This document shows, piece by piece, positions 53,011 to 61,355 of a stretch of DNA of 64,000 bases. A model generated the notes under the pieces. That model was not told the DNA's origin. It did no database searches and saw only the letters and a list, made by a program, of their open reading frames with translations. Each line of letters begins with the position of its first letter. The stretch's first letter is position 1. Made by a program: the position numbers and the translations under genes. The stretch is taken from positions 1,612,001 to 1,676,000 of the forward strand of contig NZ_CP064686.1 of NCBI RefSeq assembly GCF_023100905.1, in the 5' to 3' direction. The DNA comes from Bradyrhizobium sp. 4. Its GTDB lineage: Bacteria > Pseudomonadota > Alphaproteobacteria > Rhizobiales > Xanthobacteraceae.

Positions 53011-53096
53011 TAACCATTGAGCTACAGGCCCCGCCGCGAGACGGCCATTTTGGCAGCGGCGGGCAACGCTGCGCGGTTCGTTTACAGGGATGGAGG
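53011..53096 (-). repeat. Partial copy of tRNA-Ile2 with its upstream region
   Basis: 36 nt (53011-53046) are identical to 54143-54178, which cover tRNA positions 1-21 plus 15 nt of 5' flank. Similarity continues without gaps for a further 50 nt (to 53096 and 54228), including a 21-nt identical block. The copy stops at the end of the D-loop, so it cannot make a tRNA. It is a direct repeat of the intact locus, 1132 nt apart. Confidence 0.88.
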
Positions 53097-53202
53097 TATT
53101 AGGGTGACGGTGCATTTAACTCGCCGGACGCCTGTTAAAGCGGAAGCGCATCATTCAGTGCACGGTCATCCTAGTTCCGCGATATCGATCAAGTTGGACC
53201 TG

Positions 53203-53940
53203 TCACGCCCCAGGCGCGCTTTGCGCCACATCGATCACGTGGCGATCCGATCCTACGGTGATCACCACAGTATAGCTCTTTTGCGCGCCGGCCTGATCAG
53301 TGGGCGGCGCGAGGTGTAGTTGGCCTCCGTACCATTCGCCGGGCAAGAGCGTGTTGTCCTTGATCGCCGCTTGCTCGAGCACGGCCATGTTGCGTTGACC
53401 TGCTTCAATCGTCCCGGAAATCATCGCGTCATTTTGTGCGGCCGCGTTGCCTTGCGCGATCGCCGCGGCTGTCGGGCTGTAGAATGAGCCGGTCCGGCCA
53501 CTTGGGGTCGTATAGGTGCCATGTCCTGCTCGCGATGCGCCGTAGGCGTTGGCGCCGGCGGCGACCCCGGTCAGAAGCGCAGCCGCGACCTGCCGGTTCT
53601 TCTCCTCTTGAACAAGCATCTCGTATGTCACGATCTTCATTTCGAAGTCGGACCCCGCGGCGTGCTGGACGGCTTCAACTTGCCCGACTCGAAACTCGAC
53701 CGGTTGACGGCCGAGATTGTTGATGCCGACCACGAACACGGGCCGGCCGTTCGCCTGGAGCTGTCGGGATGCCGGCCGAACGAGGACCAGGGAGCTCTTT
53801 TGCCGCGAGACGAGAGCAGGCTGCCCATCCCTCATGAGAGCTTGTTGCTGTGGATTAGAAGCTTTGAACGAGACCGTTTCCCCAGCTGTCATGCAGCCGG
53901 TGAGCGCGGCGCAAGCCGCCACCAAGACTAAAATACGCAC
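53203..53940 (-). CDS. Lipoprotein of unknown function (245 aa)
   Basis: A signal with lipobox: VRILVLVAACAALTGC-MTAG; the Cys would be lipidated. The mature part has a beta-rich N-terminal half (SSLVLVRPASRQLQ, PVFVVGINNLGRQPVEFRV) and a Gly/Ala-rich middle (VAAALLTGVAAGANAYGASR) that may insert into or pack on a membrane. The chosen GTG 53940 places the lipobox at the N-terminus; an ATG at 54033 gives a poor leader. It is located between the two tRNA-related repeats, so it may have arrived with that duplication. No family recognised. Confidence 0.7.
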   Translation of the reverse strand: MRILVLVAACAALTGCMTAGETVSFKASNPQQQALMRDGQPALVSRQKSSLVLVRPASRQLQANGRPVFVVGINNLGRQPVEFRVGQVEAVQHAAGSDFEMKIVTYEMLVQEEKNRQVAAALLTGVAAGANAYGASRAGHGTYTTPSGRTGSFYSPTAAAIAQGNAAAQNDAMISGTIEAGQRNMAVLEQAAIKDNTLLPGEWYGGQLHLAPPTDQAGAQKSYTVVITVGSDRHVIDVAQSAPGA

Positions 53941-54087
53941 GCTGAATTCCCCCGCCGAAAGAGTCGATGCAAGCGCAACCATTGAGCGAGGGCAAAGACA
54001 GTTTACGCGCGCAGGCCCGCGGTCCTCGATCAAAAAGTCTAAGAGGCACCGGCTTGCCTAGCCGAAGCTCGCGAAGCGAGCGAAGGC

Positions 54088-54163
54088 TGGTGGGCCCGGC
54101 AGGACTCGAACCTGCAACCAGACCGTTATGAGCGGCCGGCTCTAACCATTGAGCTACAGGCCC
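54088..54163 (-). tRNA. tRNA-Ile2 (anticodon CAU, read as lysidine-AU)
   Basis: 76 nt with encoded CCA. Acceptor GGGCCTG/CGGGCCC, D-arm GCTC/GAGC, anticodon stem GGCCG/CGGTC with loop CTCATAA, and T-arm GCAGG/CCTGC pair fully. CAU tRNAs are Met, initiator or Ile2; the GGTTAGAGC...CTCATAA wording matches tRNA-Ile2 (the TilS substrate), and there is no initiator C1:A72 mismatch. A hairpin-forming stretch (54060-54088) follows its 3' end. Confidence 0.92.
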
Positions 54164-54228
54164 CGCCGCGAGACGGCCGCGAAAGCTGCGGCCAGCAACG
54201 GTGCGCGGTTCGTTTACAGGGACGGAGG
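54143..54228 (-). repeat. tRNA-side copy of the 86-nt direct repeat
   Basis: Covers the first 21 nt of tRNA-Ile2 and 65 nt upstream of it; pairs with 53011-53096. Eleven or so differences are concentrated just outside the tRNA. The upstream part presumably includes the tRNA promoter. Confidence 0.88.
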
Positions 54229-54329
54229 CGGGGGTGCAATGCTGGGTCTGGCGGATGGAAACGCCGGCGCGGCAACACCTGGTGTTTTTGAAAAACCGAA
54301 TTAGGCGATGATGCCCTTATAATCCTGTT

Positions 54330-54407
54330 TTGCCCGACGGCGCAAGCCCACCTCGCCGAGCCTTCGCCCCGCCCTCTGGCAATCGCGCCAGCGGGGGCTC
54401 GTTTTTT
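54330..54407 (+). ncRNA. Candidate small RNA ending in an orphan terminator
   Basis: A perfect TATAAT box is at 54318-54323 and a strong intrinsic terminator with six Ts at 54358-54407. No plus-strand gene is close upstream: the previous one ends at 52984. A transcript of about 78 nt would start near 54330. No good -35 box is seen at 16-18 nt, so promoter use is uncertain. The sequence matches no RNA family that I recognise. Confidence 0.45.
54358..54407 (+). terminator. Intrinsic terminator (plus strand)
   Basis: GAGCC...CTGGC-loop-GCCAG-CGGGGGCTC followed by GTTTTTT. Stem segments GAGCC/GGCTC, CCCGC/GCGGG and CTGGC/GCCAG stack; six Ts follow. It serves no visible plus-strand coding gene. 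Confidence 0.8.
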
Positions 54408-54544
54408 CCATTCCGTAACCCCTTGTGATCGCTTGCTCTTTCTACTGTGCATGGGGTTGTTTTCGCACATTTTGTTGGGAGGGGTCTTCCGATCCCCTCC
54501 GATGTCGCGTCGGCGCGCTGCAGGCTCGCGGCAGTTCCGCGGCG

Positions 54545-55519
54545 CTAGTCCACCGACACCCCGGCGAACTCCACCACCTTGCGCCACTTCTCGGTCTCGT
54601 CGGTGACCAGCTTGCCGAACTCGGCCGGCGTCATCGGCTTGGGGATGCCGCCGGTCTCGGTGAGGCGCGCGACCAGCTTCGGGTCCTTCAGCGCCTCGTT
54701 GACGGCCTTGTTGAGGATCTCGATCACGTCCTGCGGCGTGCCCTTCGGTGCGGAGATGCCGTAGAAGCCGACCGATTCGAAGCCGGGCAACGTCTCGGCG
54801 ATCGCGGGCACGTCGGGCACGCTCGGCCAGCGCTGCGGCGAGGTCACGCCGAGCGCGCGGACATTGCCGCCCTTGGCCTGCTCCATCGCGGAGGGAAGGT
54901 TGTCGAAGATCAGCTGCACCTTGTTGGAGATGATGTCGGGGAAGGCGATGGCAGATCCCCGATAGGGCACGTGCACCATGTCGCACTTGGTCATCACCTT
55001 GAACAGCTCCGCCGACATGTGCACCGAGGTGCCGTTGCCGGACGAGGCAAAGGAGATCTTTCCGGGATTGGCCTTGCAGTAGTCGATGAACTCCTGAACC
55101 GTCTTGGCGGGAAACGCGTTGGAGACGACCAGCATGTTGGTAAGCTGCATGATGCTCGCGACCGGCACCGTGTCGCGCAGGAAGTCGAACGGCAGCTTCT
55201 TGTAGAGCGAGGTCGAGATCGCGTTGTTGGGCGCGACGAACAGCAGCGTGTAGCCGTCCGGCGGCGAGGCGATCGCGGCGCCCGCCGCGATGTTGCCGCC
55301 GGAGCCGGCCTTGTTCTCGACGATGAACTGCTGGCCGAAGCGGTCCGACAGCCAGTTCGCCATGATCCGCGCCACGATGTCGACCGGGCCGCCGGCGGAG
55401 AAGCCGATGATCCAGTGCACGGGGCGGTCGGGATAAGCTGCGGAGGCGGGAGGTGCGGCGCCCAACAGCGTTGAAAGGAAAACCAGCCCGAAAACACTGT
55501 TACGCAAAATTCGCAACAT
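54545..55519 (-). CDS. Bug-family (TctC) substrate-binding protein
   Basis: A 324-residue periplasmic protein. Signal FGLVFLSTLLGAAPPASA-A, then HWIIGFSAGGPVDIVARIMANWLS, FIVENKAGSGGNIAAGAA, DGYTLLFVAPNN, and HVPYRGSAIAFPDIISNKV. This is the second Bug protein in the window. ATG 55519 has GGAGG 5 nt upstream. No TctA/TctB membrane partners are adjacent. The ligand is probably a small carboxylate. Confidence 0.92.
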   Translation of the reverse strand: MLRILRNSVFGLVFLSTLLGAAPPASAAYPDRPVHWIIGFSAGGPVDIVARIMANWLSDRFGQQFIVENKAGSGGNIAAGAAIASPPDGYTLLFVAPNNAISTSLYKKLPFDFLRDTVPVASIMQLTNMLVVSNAFPAKTVQEFIDYCKANPGKISFASSGNGTSVHMSAELFKVMTKCDMVHVPYRGSAIAFPDIISNKVQLIFDNLPSAMEQAKGGNVRALGVTSPQRWPSVPDVPAIAETLPGFESVGFYGISAPKGTPQDVIEILNKAVNEALKDPKLVARLTETGGIPKPMTPAEFGKLVTDETEKWRKVVEFAGVSVD

Positions 55520-55624
55520 GACGCCTCCCATTGTTCTATTGTCGTTGCTGCATGCTTTCACAAAATCGGGGCGCTGCCTACATCGCCGCAAGTCGATGTT
55601 GACGCGCCCCCGCCGGGACCGACC

Positions 55625-56602
55625 ATGAGATTCGTTCTTCTTTTCCTTCTCGCTGCGGCGCTGCTTTCAAGCCCCGCCGCCGCTCAAACCGGAGGCAACG
55701 CCATTCCGACCACGACTCCCGGCCTGACGATCAGCTTGGGCACCGCGACGCCCGGCGGCGGCTTTCCGCTCTATGGCAACGCCTTTGCGCAAGCGATGAA
55801 CGCGGCCGATCCGCAAGTGATCATCGCCCCGCGCAACACCAAGGGCAGCAACGAGAACATTCCGCTCTTGGAGAAGGGCGAGCTCGATCTCGCTCTGGTC
55901 GCGGGCGAGCCGGCCTATGAAGCCTTCGCCGGCATCGGCCGCGCGCCGGTACGGTTGAAGATCCTTACCGCGATCTATTCCAACCCTGGCATGTTCGTGG
56001 TGCGCGCGGACAGTCCCTACAAGACCATTCGCGATCTGGTCGGTCAGCCCGTTGCGTTCGGCGCCAAAGGTTCGGGCCTGCCGATCCTGGCGCGCTATGT
56101 GCTCGATGGTCTCGGGTTGAAGCAGGACGAAGACTTCAAGGCGATCTATCTCGATCGCGCCGGCGACGGCCCTGCGATGGTCGAGGATGGACGTGTCGCC
56201 GCACTCTGGGGCGCCGGCATCGGCTGGCCCGGTTTTGCAGCGGTGGCCTCGAGCGCGTCAGGCGCGCGCTTCATCGCGCCCAGCGCGGAGGACATCACGC
56301 GCATCCGCGCCAAGCATGCGTTCCTGAAGCCGCTCACCGTGCCGGCCGGAAGCTATCCGAAGCAGTCCGAGCCGATCGCCTCGCTGGGGTCCTGGAGCTT
56401 TGTGCTGACGCGCGAAGATCTGCCCGACGATGTCGCCTATCGGCTGGCGAAGACGCTTCACGGCGTCGAGCCGACATTCTGCAAGCAGCTCGCGCAAGCC
56501 TGTGAGACCACGGCCGCGAACACCGTCGCGGCCGCGCCGAAGCCCGAGCTGATCCATCCCGGCGTGATGAAGTATTTTCGCGAGATCGGGGTGGTGAAGT
56601 AG
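55625..56602 (+). CDS. TAXI-family TRAP-type solute-binding protein
   Basis: A 325-residue periplasmic binding protein. Signal LLFLLAAALLSSPAAA-Q; then LTISLGTATPGGGFPLYGNAFAQAM, NTKGSNENIPLLEKGELDLALV, DLVGQPVAFGAKGSGLPILARYVLDGLGL and the C-terminal helix region. TAXI proteins bind dicarboxylates or glutamate for TRAP transporters; no TRAP membrane subunits are adjacent. It is divergent from the Bug gene with a 105-nt gap, and convergent with an ABC-type binding protein across a long inverted repeat. Confidence 0.88.
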   Translation: MRFVLLFLLAAALLSSPAAAQTGGNAIPTTTPGLTISLGTATPGGGFPLYGNAFAQAMNAADPQVIIAPRNTKGSNENIPLLEKGELDLALVAGEPAYEAFAGIGRAPVRLKILTAIYSNPGMFVVRADSPYKTIRDLVGQPVAFGAKGSGLPILARYVLDGLGLKQDEDFKAIYLDRAGDGPAMVEDGRVAALWGAGIGWPGFAAVASSASGARFIAPSAEDITRIRAKHAFLKPLTVPAGSYPKQSEPIASLGSWSFVLTREDLPDDVAYRLAKTLHGVEPTFCKQLAQACETTAANTVAAAPKPELIHPGVMKYFREIGVVK

Positions 56603-56619
56603 GCGCGCCAGCAACGGCC

Positions 56620-56703
56620 GTCATGCCCGGGCTTGTCCCGGCCATCCACGTTCTTGGCGCAGCATGAAAGATCGTGGATGGCCGGGACAAGCCCGGCCAT
56701 GAC
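56620..56703. repeat. Long inverted repeat (31-nt arms) between convergent genes
   Basis: Left arm 56620-56650 (starting GTCATGCCCGGGCTTGTC) and right arm 56673-56703 are complementary at 30 of 31 positions, with a 22-nt spacer. Its core ATGCCCGGGC is shared with the palindrome at 3659-3718. It is located 18 nt past one stop and 25 nt before the other. Confidence 0.88.
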
Positions 56704-56727
56704 GTGGCGGCTAGCTTGCGTCGCCCA

Positions 56728-57954
56728 TCACTTCTTCACCATCGCACATGCCGGGTCCGGCGGGCCGAACGCCTTGTCGCCCGAGATCGTCGTGAGGATC
56801 TTGTAATAGTCCCACGGATATTTGCTCTCCTCCGGCGTCTTCACCTGCACCAGCCAGAGGTCGTGCACCATCAGATTGTCCTCGCGCAGTTTGCCGTTGC
56901 GGGCGAAGAAATCCTCGATCGGCTTTTCCCGCATCTTGGCGGCGACCTTGAGCGGATCGTCGGTGCCGGTGTCCTTGATGGCGTTGAGATAGTGCATCAC
57001 GCTCGAATAGACGCCGGCCTGCCACATCGACGGCATCTTGTTCATCTTGGCGAAGTAGCGCTTCGACCATTCGCGGGTCTTGTCGTCCAGGTCCCAATAG
57101 AACGAGGTCGTCAGCAACAGCCCTTGCGCTGCCTGCAGGCCGAGGCCGTGGATGTCGGTGATCAGCGCCAGCAGCGCCGCCATCTGCTGGCCGCCCTTGA
57201 ACACGCCGAACTCGGAGCCGGTCTTGATCTCGTTCATGTTGTTGGGCGGACCCGCCGCAATGCCGATGATCTTGGCCTTGGAGGACTGCGCCTGCAGCAC
57301 GAACGAGGAGAGGTCGGGCGTTGCCAAGGGTGGCTTCACCGAGCCCAGCACCTTGCCGCCATTGGCGGTCACCACCGCCGAGGCGTCGCGCTCCAGCGAA
57401 TGGCCGAAGGCATAGTCGTCGGTGATGAAGAACCAGCTGTCGCCGCCACGCTTGACCACGGCGTCCGCGGTGCCGACCGCGAGCGCGCGGGTGTCGAACA
57501 CCCATTGGATCGCATAGGGCGAGCAGAACTTGCCGTGGAAATCCGCGGTGCCGGTGGAGTGGGTGATGAACAGCCGCTTCTTCTCGTTGGCCATGTTCTG
57601 CACCGCGAGCCCGACCGCGGAGACCGGCACGTCGACGATCAGATCGACCTGGTCGACGTCGTACCAGCGCCGCGCAATCGCGCCGCCGATGTCGGCCTTG
57701 AGCTGGTGGTCGCCGACGACGATGCTGATCGGCTTGCCGAGCACGGTGCCGCCGAAATCGTCGATCGCCATCTGCGCCGCCGTCACCGAGCCCTGGCCGG
57801 TCGGCGCCGAGGCCGGACCGTTCATGTCGGTGAGCACGCCGATCTTGACGACGTCGTCGGACACCTGCGCCATCGCAGCGCCCGGCATCAGCGCCGCAAG
57901 GAATGTCGCTGCAAAGCCGGCAGCAACCGGCAGACCAAATCTCGTTGGCTTCAT
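56728..57954 (-). CDS. ABC transporter substrate-binding protein (LivK/HAAT type)
   Basis: A 408-residue periplasmic type I binding protein. Signal GFAATFLAALMPGAAMA-Q; then VKIGVLTDMNGPASAPTGQG, AQMAIDDFGGTVLGKPISIV, and ITDDYAFGHSLERDASAVV. The family takes branched-chain amino acids, amides, urea or aromatic acids. No permease or ATPase genes are adjacent. It is unusually isolated, as are the Bug and TAXI proteins beside it. Confidence 0.92.
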   Translation of the reverse strand: MKPTRFGLPVAAGFAATFLAALMPGAAMAQVSDDVVKIGVLTDMNGPASAPTGQGSVTAAQMAIDDFGGTVLGKPISIVVGDHQLKADIGGAIARRWYDVDQVDLIVDVPVSAVGLAVQNMANEKKRLFITHSTGTADFHGKFCSPYAIQWVFDTRALAVGTADAVVKRGGDSWFFITDDYAFGHSLERDASAVVTANGGKVLGSVKPPLATPDLSSFVLQAQSSKAKIIGIAAGPPNNMNEIKTGSEFGVFKGGQQMAALLALITDIHGLGLQAAQGLLLTTSFYWDLDDKTREWSKRYFAKMNKMPSMWQAGVYSSVMHYLNAIKDTGTDDPLKVAAKMREKPIEDFFARNGKLREDNLMVHDLWLVQVKTPEESKYPWDYYKILTTISGDKAFGPPDPACAMVKK

Positions 57955-58054
57955 GCTTGTCCTCCCCTGATCCGGCGCATTGGCCGGTGTGCCCTCCGGG
58001 TATGGCCCGGCTGAATTGGTTTCTTTTGCAACTATTTGGGGGCGGGCGTCAACG

Positions 58055-58948
58055 TCAGGCGGCGAAGCGGATTTGTCCGGCCGGCGAGGGATCGTAGCCG
58101 GTCAGCTCCCCGGCGCGCTGGAGCAGGCGCTTTTCGCTGAGGAACCGGATCAGACCCTGCATGGCGGGGCGGAAATAGCTGCGCTGCCGCATCGCGAGGT
58201 CGAAATTCTCCCAGACCAGCGGCACGAAATCGAGGCCGGCCGAGCGCGCCGACGCACGCGTCGCGATTCCGCAATCGGCTTGTCCCGCGCGGACGATCTC
58301 GGCGAGATCCGGTCCGGTCAGAGCGGGCGTCTCGATCCGGCGCAAATCGCGCGTCGAGGCGCCGGCGCGCTTGAGCAGCACATCGAGCAGCATCTGCGCG
58401 CCCGTACCCTGTTGCCGCATCGCCACCTTGGCCCCGAGCGCGAGCACGTCGGAAAGGCCGCGCAGCCGCTTGGGATTGCCCGGCGGCAGCACGAGACCCT
58501 GCTCGCGACGCACGAACGCGACCAGCAATGCATCATGCAGGTCCGGAGCGTCACGCAGGACGGTCGCATTGGCGTCGGCGGCAAGATTGCCGTCGGCATC
58601 GAGGCTATGGAAGTGCACCGCCACGGCCATCACCTCGTCGCGCTGCAAGCGCTCGAGCCCGCGCGCGCTACCCTCGCTCATCGATCCCAAGCCCGAGCCG
58701 GATTCGCGCAGACCCCAATCCAGCAGCTCGTCCTGGCTGCCGCCGACGACCGGCGGCGGCTCCGCGATCAGCATGCCGGCCGGACGCGCCAGTCCGGACA
58801 GCACCCAGAGGTCGAGCTCGTGCCGCGGGAAGAGCCACTTTCCGGTCACCTTGGTGCAGGGGATCGCGCCGGTGGTGACGAGTTCGTAAAGCTTGCGTTC
58901 GCCGAGCCGAAGATAGTCGGCGGCTTCGCTGGTCGTCAGGAATTCCAT
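58055..58948 (-). CDS. HTH-PBP regulator, molybdate/tungstate-type
   Basis: A 297-residue protein. Residues 1-52 form an excisionase/MerR-like HTH (LTTSEAADYLRLGERKLYELVTTGAIPCTKVTGKWLFPRHEL). Residues 90-290 form a PBP-like ligand domain (HDALLVAFVRREQGLVLPPG, LKRAGASTRDLRRIETPALTGPDLAEIVRAGQADCGIA) related to the one at the C-terminus of the MoeA fusion at 61356. It is divergent from tupA. A TGCAT-TCCT-ATGCA dyad overlaps its leader 2 nt upstream of the start codon and may be its own operator. The likely ligand is an oxyanion or cofactor precursor; that is inference. Confidence 0.82.
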   Translation of the reverse strand: MEFLTTSEAADYLRLGERKLYELVTTGAIPCTKVTGKWLFPRHELDLWVLSGLARPAGMLIAEPPPVVGGSQDELLDWGLRESGSGLGSMSEGSARGLERLQRDEVMAVAVHFHSLDADGNLAADANATVLRDAPDLHDALLVAFVRREQGLVLPPGNPKRLRGLSDVLALGAKVAMRQQGTGAQMLLDVLLKRAGASTRDLRRIETPALTGPDLAEIVRAGQADCGIATRASARSAGLDFVPLVWENFDLAMRQRSYFRPAMQGLIRFLSEKRLLQRAGELTGYDPSPAGQIRFAA

Positions 58949-59348
58949 CCTGCATTCCTATGCAAATTCTTGCTTCTTTTTGGAGTTCGACGCAGGTGGA
59001 ATTCTGCATTTCCAGTTTTGTCCGCCACGACCATGCCCGATCATCTCGCTGCTTTGCAACACATCCCCACGCGCGATCTCTGCTTTGGTGAACGATCCTG
59101 AATCGCTCGCGCGGAACGGATCTTGCGGCTGTCGCGCGCAACAGCAATTGGCGTGCCGCTCCGCGCGTTGCCGAGATTTCCCGAGTCGTCGGCGCCCGAC
59201 GCGAAGGGTAAAGTCTGTCGCCGGTAGTGGTTTGACCCGCGCTCTATCTGTTGTTGTCCGCATCCGACGCTGCAACGAGCAAACGCGTCACGAGTGCGGC
59301 GCAATCGATCATCATCATGAGCGCGTCATAGCCAGTGGGAACCCGAAC
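58949..59348. other. Divergent regulatory region upstream of the tupA and HTH-PBP genes
   Basis: 400 nt without a convincing gene. The frame of tupA is open through most of it, but without coding character. A dyad TGCATTCCTATGCA (58951-58964) and a similar word GGAATTCTGCATTTCC (58998-59013) lie near the regulator start; the TGCATT word occurs in both. They are candidate operators for the adjacent HTH-PBP regulator. I see no Moco riboswitch-like structure. Confidence 0.5.
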
Positions 59349-60182
59349 ATGGCCGTCCGCCGCCTCTCCGTTGCACTCGCGCTTCTCTGCGGCCTTGCCG
59401 CAGGCGTTGCGGCGTCATTCGCGGAGGAACGCGAGATCGTGCTGGCCACGACCACAGCGACGCAGGAGTCCGGCCTGCTCGATTACCTGCTGCCGATCTT
59501 CCGTGACAAGACCGGCATCGACGTGACCGTGATCGCGCGGCGCGCCGACGAGGTGCTCGAGGGGGCGCGAAGGGGCGAAGTCGACGTCGTGCTGATGCAT
59601 GCGCGGCCGCAGGAGGAGAAATTCGTGGCCGACGGTTTTGCCGCGAAGCGCTTCGACGTGATGTACAACGACTATGTGCTGATCGGGCCGAAGAGCGATC
59701 CCGCCGGCGTCAAGGGCAAGGACATCGCGACCGCGCTGAAGGCGATCGAGGCCAAGGGCGCGCCGTTCGTGACGCGCGGCGACCGCTCGGGCACGCATGC
59801 CGCGGAGCTCGCGCTCTGGATCGTCGCCGGCATCGACATCGCCCGCACCAAGGGCGCCTGGTATCGCGAGGCCAAGCAGGACATGGCTTCCGCCCTCGAC
59901 GCAGCGCGCGTGGCGAACGCCTATGTGCTGTCCGACCGCGGCAGCTGGATCGCTTTTCGGGAGCGCGGCGATCTCGACATCGTGGTCGAAGGCGACAAGC
60001 GGCTGCTCAATCAGTACGGCGTGATGCTGGTGAACCCTTTGAAGTTTCCGAACGTGAAGAAGGAGCTGGGGCAAGACTTCGTCGACTGGCTGATCTCGCC
60101 CGGCGGGCAGGCGGCGATCGCCGGATACAAGGTCGACGGACAGCAGCTGTTCTTCCCCAACGCGGACAAATCGGGCGGCTGA
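59349..60182 (+). CDS. tupA: TupA-like tungstate/molybdate-binding protein
   Basis: A 277-residue periplasmic type II binding protein. Signal LSVALALLCGLAAGVAASFA-E; then IVLATTTATQESGLLDYLLPIF, RRADEVLEGARRGEVDVVLMHA, DYVLIGPKSDPAGVK, VTRGDRSGTHAAELALW, and GSWIAFRERGDLDIVVEGD. The TTTATQESGLL and RGDRSGTHAAE motifs are those of TupA (Ser/Thr and Arg oxyanion contacts). ATG 59349 gives a proper signal. The ABC partners TupB and TupC are not found next to it; moeA-like genes follow instead. Confidence 0.9.
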   Translation: MAVRRLSVALALLCGLAAGVAASFAEEREIVLATTTATQESGLLDYLLPIFRDKTGIDVTVIARRADEVLEGARRGEVDVVLMHARPQEEKFVADGFAAKRFDVMYNDYVLIGPKSDPAGVKGKDIATALKAIEAKGAPFVTRGDRSGTHAAELALWIVAGIDIARTKGAWYREAKQDMASALDAARVANAYVLSDRGSWIAFRERGDLDIVVEGDKRLLNQYGVMLVNPLKFPNVKKELGQDFVDWLISPGGQAAIAGYKVDGQQLFFPNADKSGG

Positions 60183-60236
60183 CGTTCGTATCGCCAGCGA
60201 TTGCCAAACCGGGCGATGCATGGTCCATCATGGCGC

Positions 60237-61343
60237 ATGACCCAGCGCCTGCCGCCATCGCTGACGCCGCTCGACACCGCGCTCGCCGCGTTGCTGACAG
60301 GGCTTGATCCGCTCGCGCCGATGGAGTTGCAGCTGATTGAAGCGGCCGGCTGCATCGCGGCGGGCAATCCGCTGCTCCCAGCCCGACCGTCTCGTGACGT
60401 CGCTGCCGCGGACGGCTGGGCATTGTGCGCCAATGATCTGGTCGGCGCGTCCTCCTATTCACCGCTGCCTCTCGGAACAGCGCCGGCCTGGGTCGATGCC
60501 GGCGAGGCGCTGCCCGCGGGATGCGACTGTGTGCTCGATGCTGACGCGGTCGAGGTGTCTGGTCCGCTCGCCCAGGTGTTGGCGGAGGGCGTGCCGGGGC
60601 AGGGCGTCCGGCGCGCTGGAAGTGACATCGACGGACGCACGCCTGCCCCGGCAGAGGGGAATGCGCTTGGTCCTGCCGCTCTGTTGCTCGCGCGTGCCGC
60701 CGGACTGGACCGGCTGAGCGTGCGCCGTCCGCGACTGCGCATCATCAATGTACCAGGTGCAACGGTGACCATGCATCTGATTGCGGACATCGCACGCGCC
60801 GCAGGACTGGATGTGCAAACGAGCGAGGCCGGTGCGCGCGACGCGGGATCGATCGCGGAGGCGTTGGGGACGCCTACCTGCGATCTCCTGCTAACGATCG
60901 GCGGCAGCGGTGTCGGTCGCAAGGATGCAGCGGTCACCGCTCTGGCCCAGCATGGTGACGTGCTCGCCCATGGTCTTGCGCTCCAGCCCGGACGCTCCGC
61001 CGCGATCGGGCGGCTCGGAACGATTCCTGTCGTCGCCTTGCCCGGATCACCGGATCACGCGCTCGCGGTCTGGCTCGCGCTCGTGCTGCCGCTCGTCGAC
61101 CTTCTGTCGGCTCGGCTGCCACGCCGACAGGTAACCTTGCCGCTCGCGCGAAAAATTGCATCCAGCGTCGGCATCGCCGAAATGGTCCTGCTGGCCGAGG
61201 AACATCATGCGTGGGTGCCACTTGCGGTAGGAGAATGGCCGCTCCAGGCAATTGCCCGCGCGGATGCATGGCTGCTTGTTCCCGCCAGTCACGAGGGATT
61301 TGCAGCGGGCGCGCCGGTCGATGCCTATCTGATGTGGGAATGA
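60237..61343 (+). CDS. MoeA-like molybdopterin biosynthesis protein (divergent)
   Basis: A 368-residue protein with the MoeA layout: AAADGWALCANDL (replacing VDGYA), GCDCVLDADAVE, LLTIGGSGVGRKDAAVTAL in place of the metal/MPT motif, HGLALQPGRSAAIGRLG, and VVALPGSPDHALAVW. MoeA inserts Mo into adenylated molybdopterin. Key Asp residues of MoeA are partly changed, so this may be a specialised or reduced version. It is 54 nt downstream of tupA and 12 nt upstream of the MoeA-PBP fusion. Confidence 0.8.
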   Translation: MTQRLPPSLTPLDTALAALLTGLDPLAPMELQLIEAAGCIAAGNPLLPARPSRDVAAADGWALCANDLVGASSYSPLPLGTAPAWVDAGEALPAGCDCVLDADAVEVSGPLAQVLAEGVPGQGVRRAGSDIDGRTPAPAEGNALGPAALLLARAAGLDRLSVRRPRLRIINVPGATVTMHLIADIARAAGLDVQTSEAGARDAGSIAEALGTPTCDLLLTIGGSGVGRKDAAVTALAQHGDVLAHGLALQPGRSAAIGRLGTIPVVALPGSPDHALAVWLALVLPLVDLLSARLPRRQVTLPLARKIASSVGIAEMVLLAEEHHAWVPLAVGEWPLQAIARADAWLLVPASHEGFAAGAPVDAYLMWE

Positions 61344-61355
61344 TATGGGTTTAGC

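Noticed and set aside
46000..53100. Genomic island bounded by the partial tRNA
   Set aside because: No integrase, no second att copy on the left side, and base composition is not clearly different. The tRNA duplication itself is kept as a finding.
58980..59348. N-terminal extension of TupA
   Set aside because: It would place the signal peptide in the middle of the protein; Cys- and Arg-rich residues are not coding-like.
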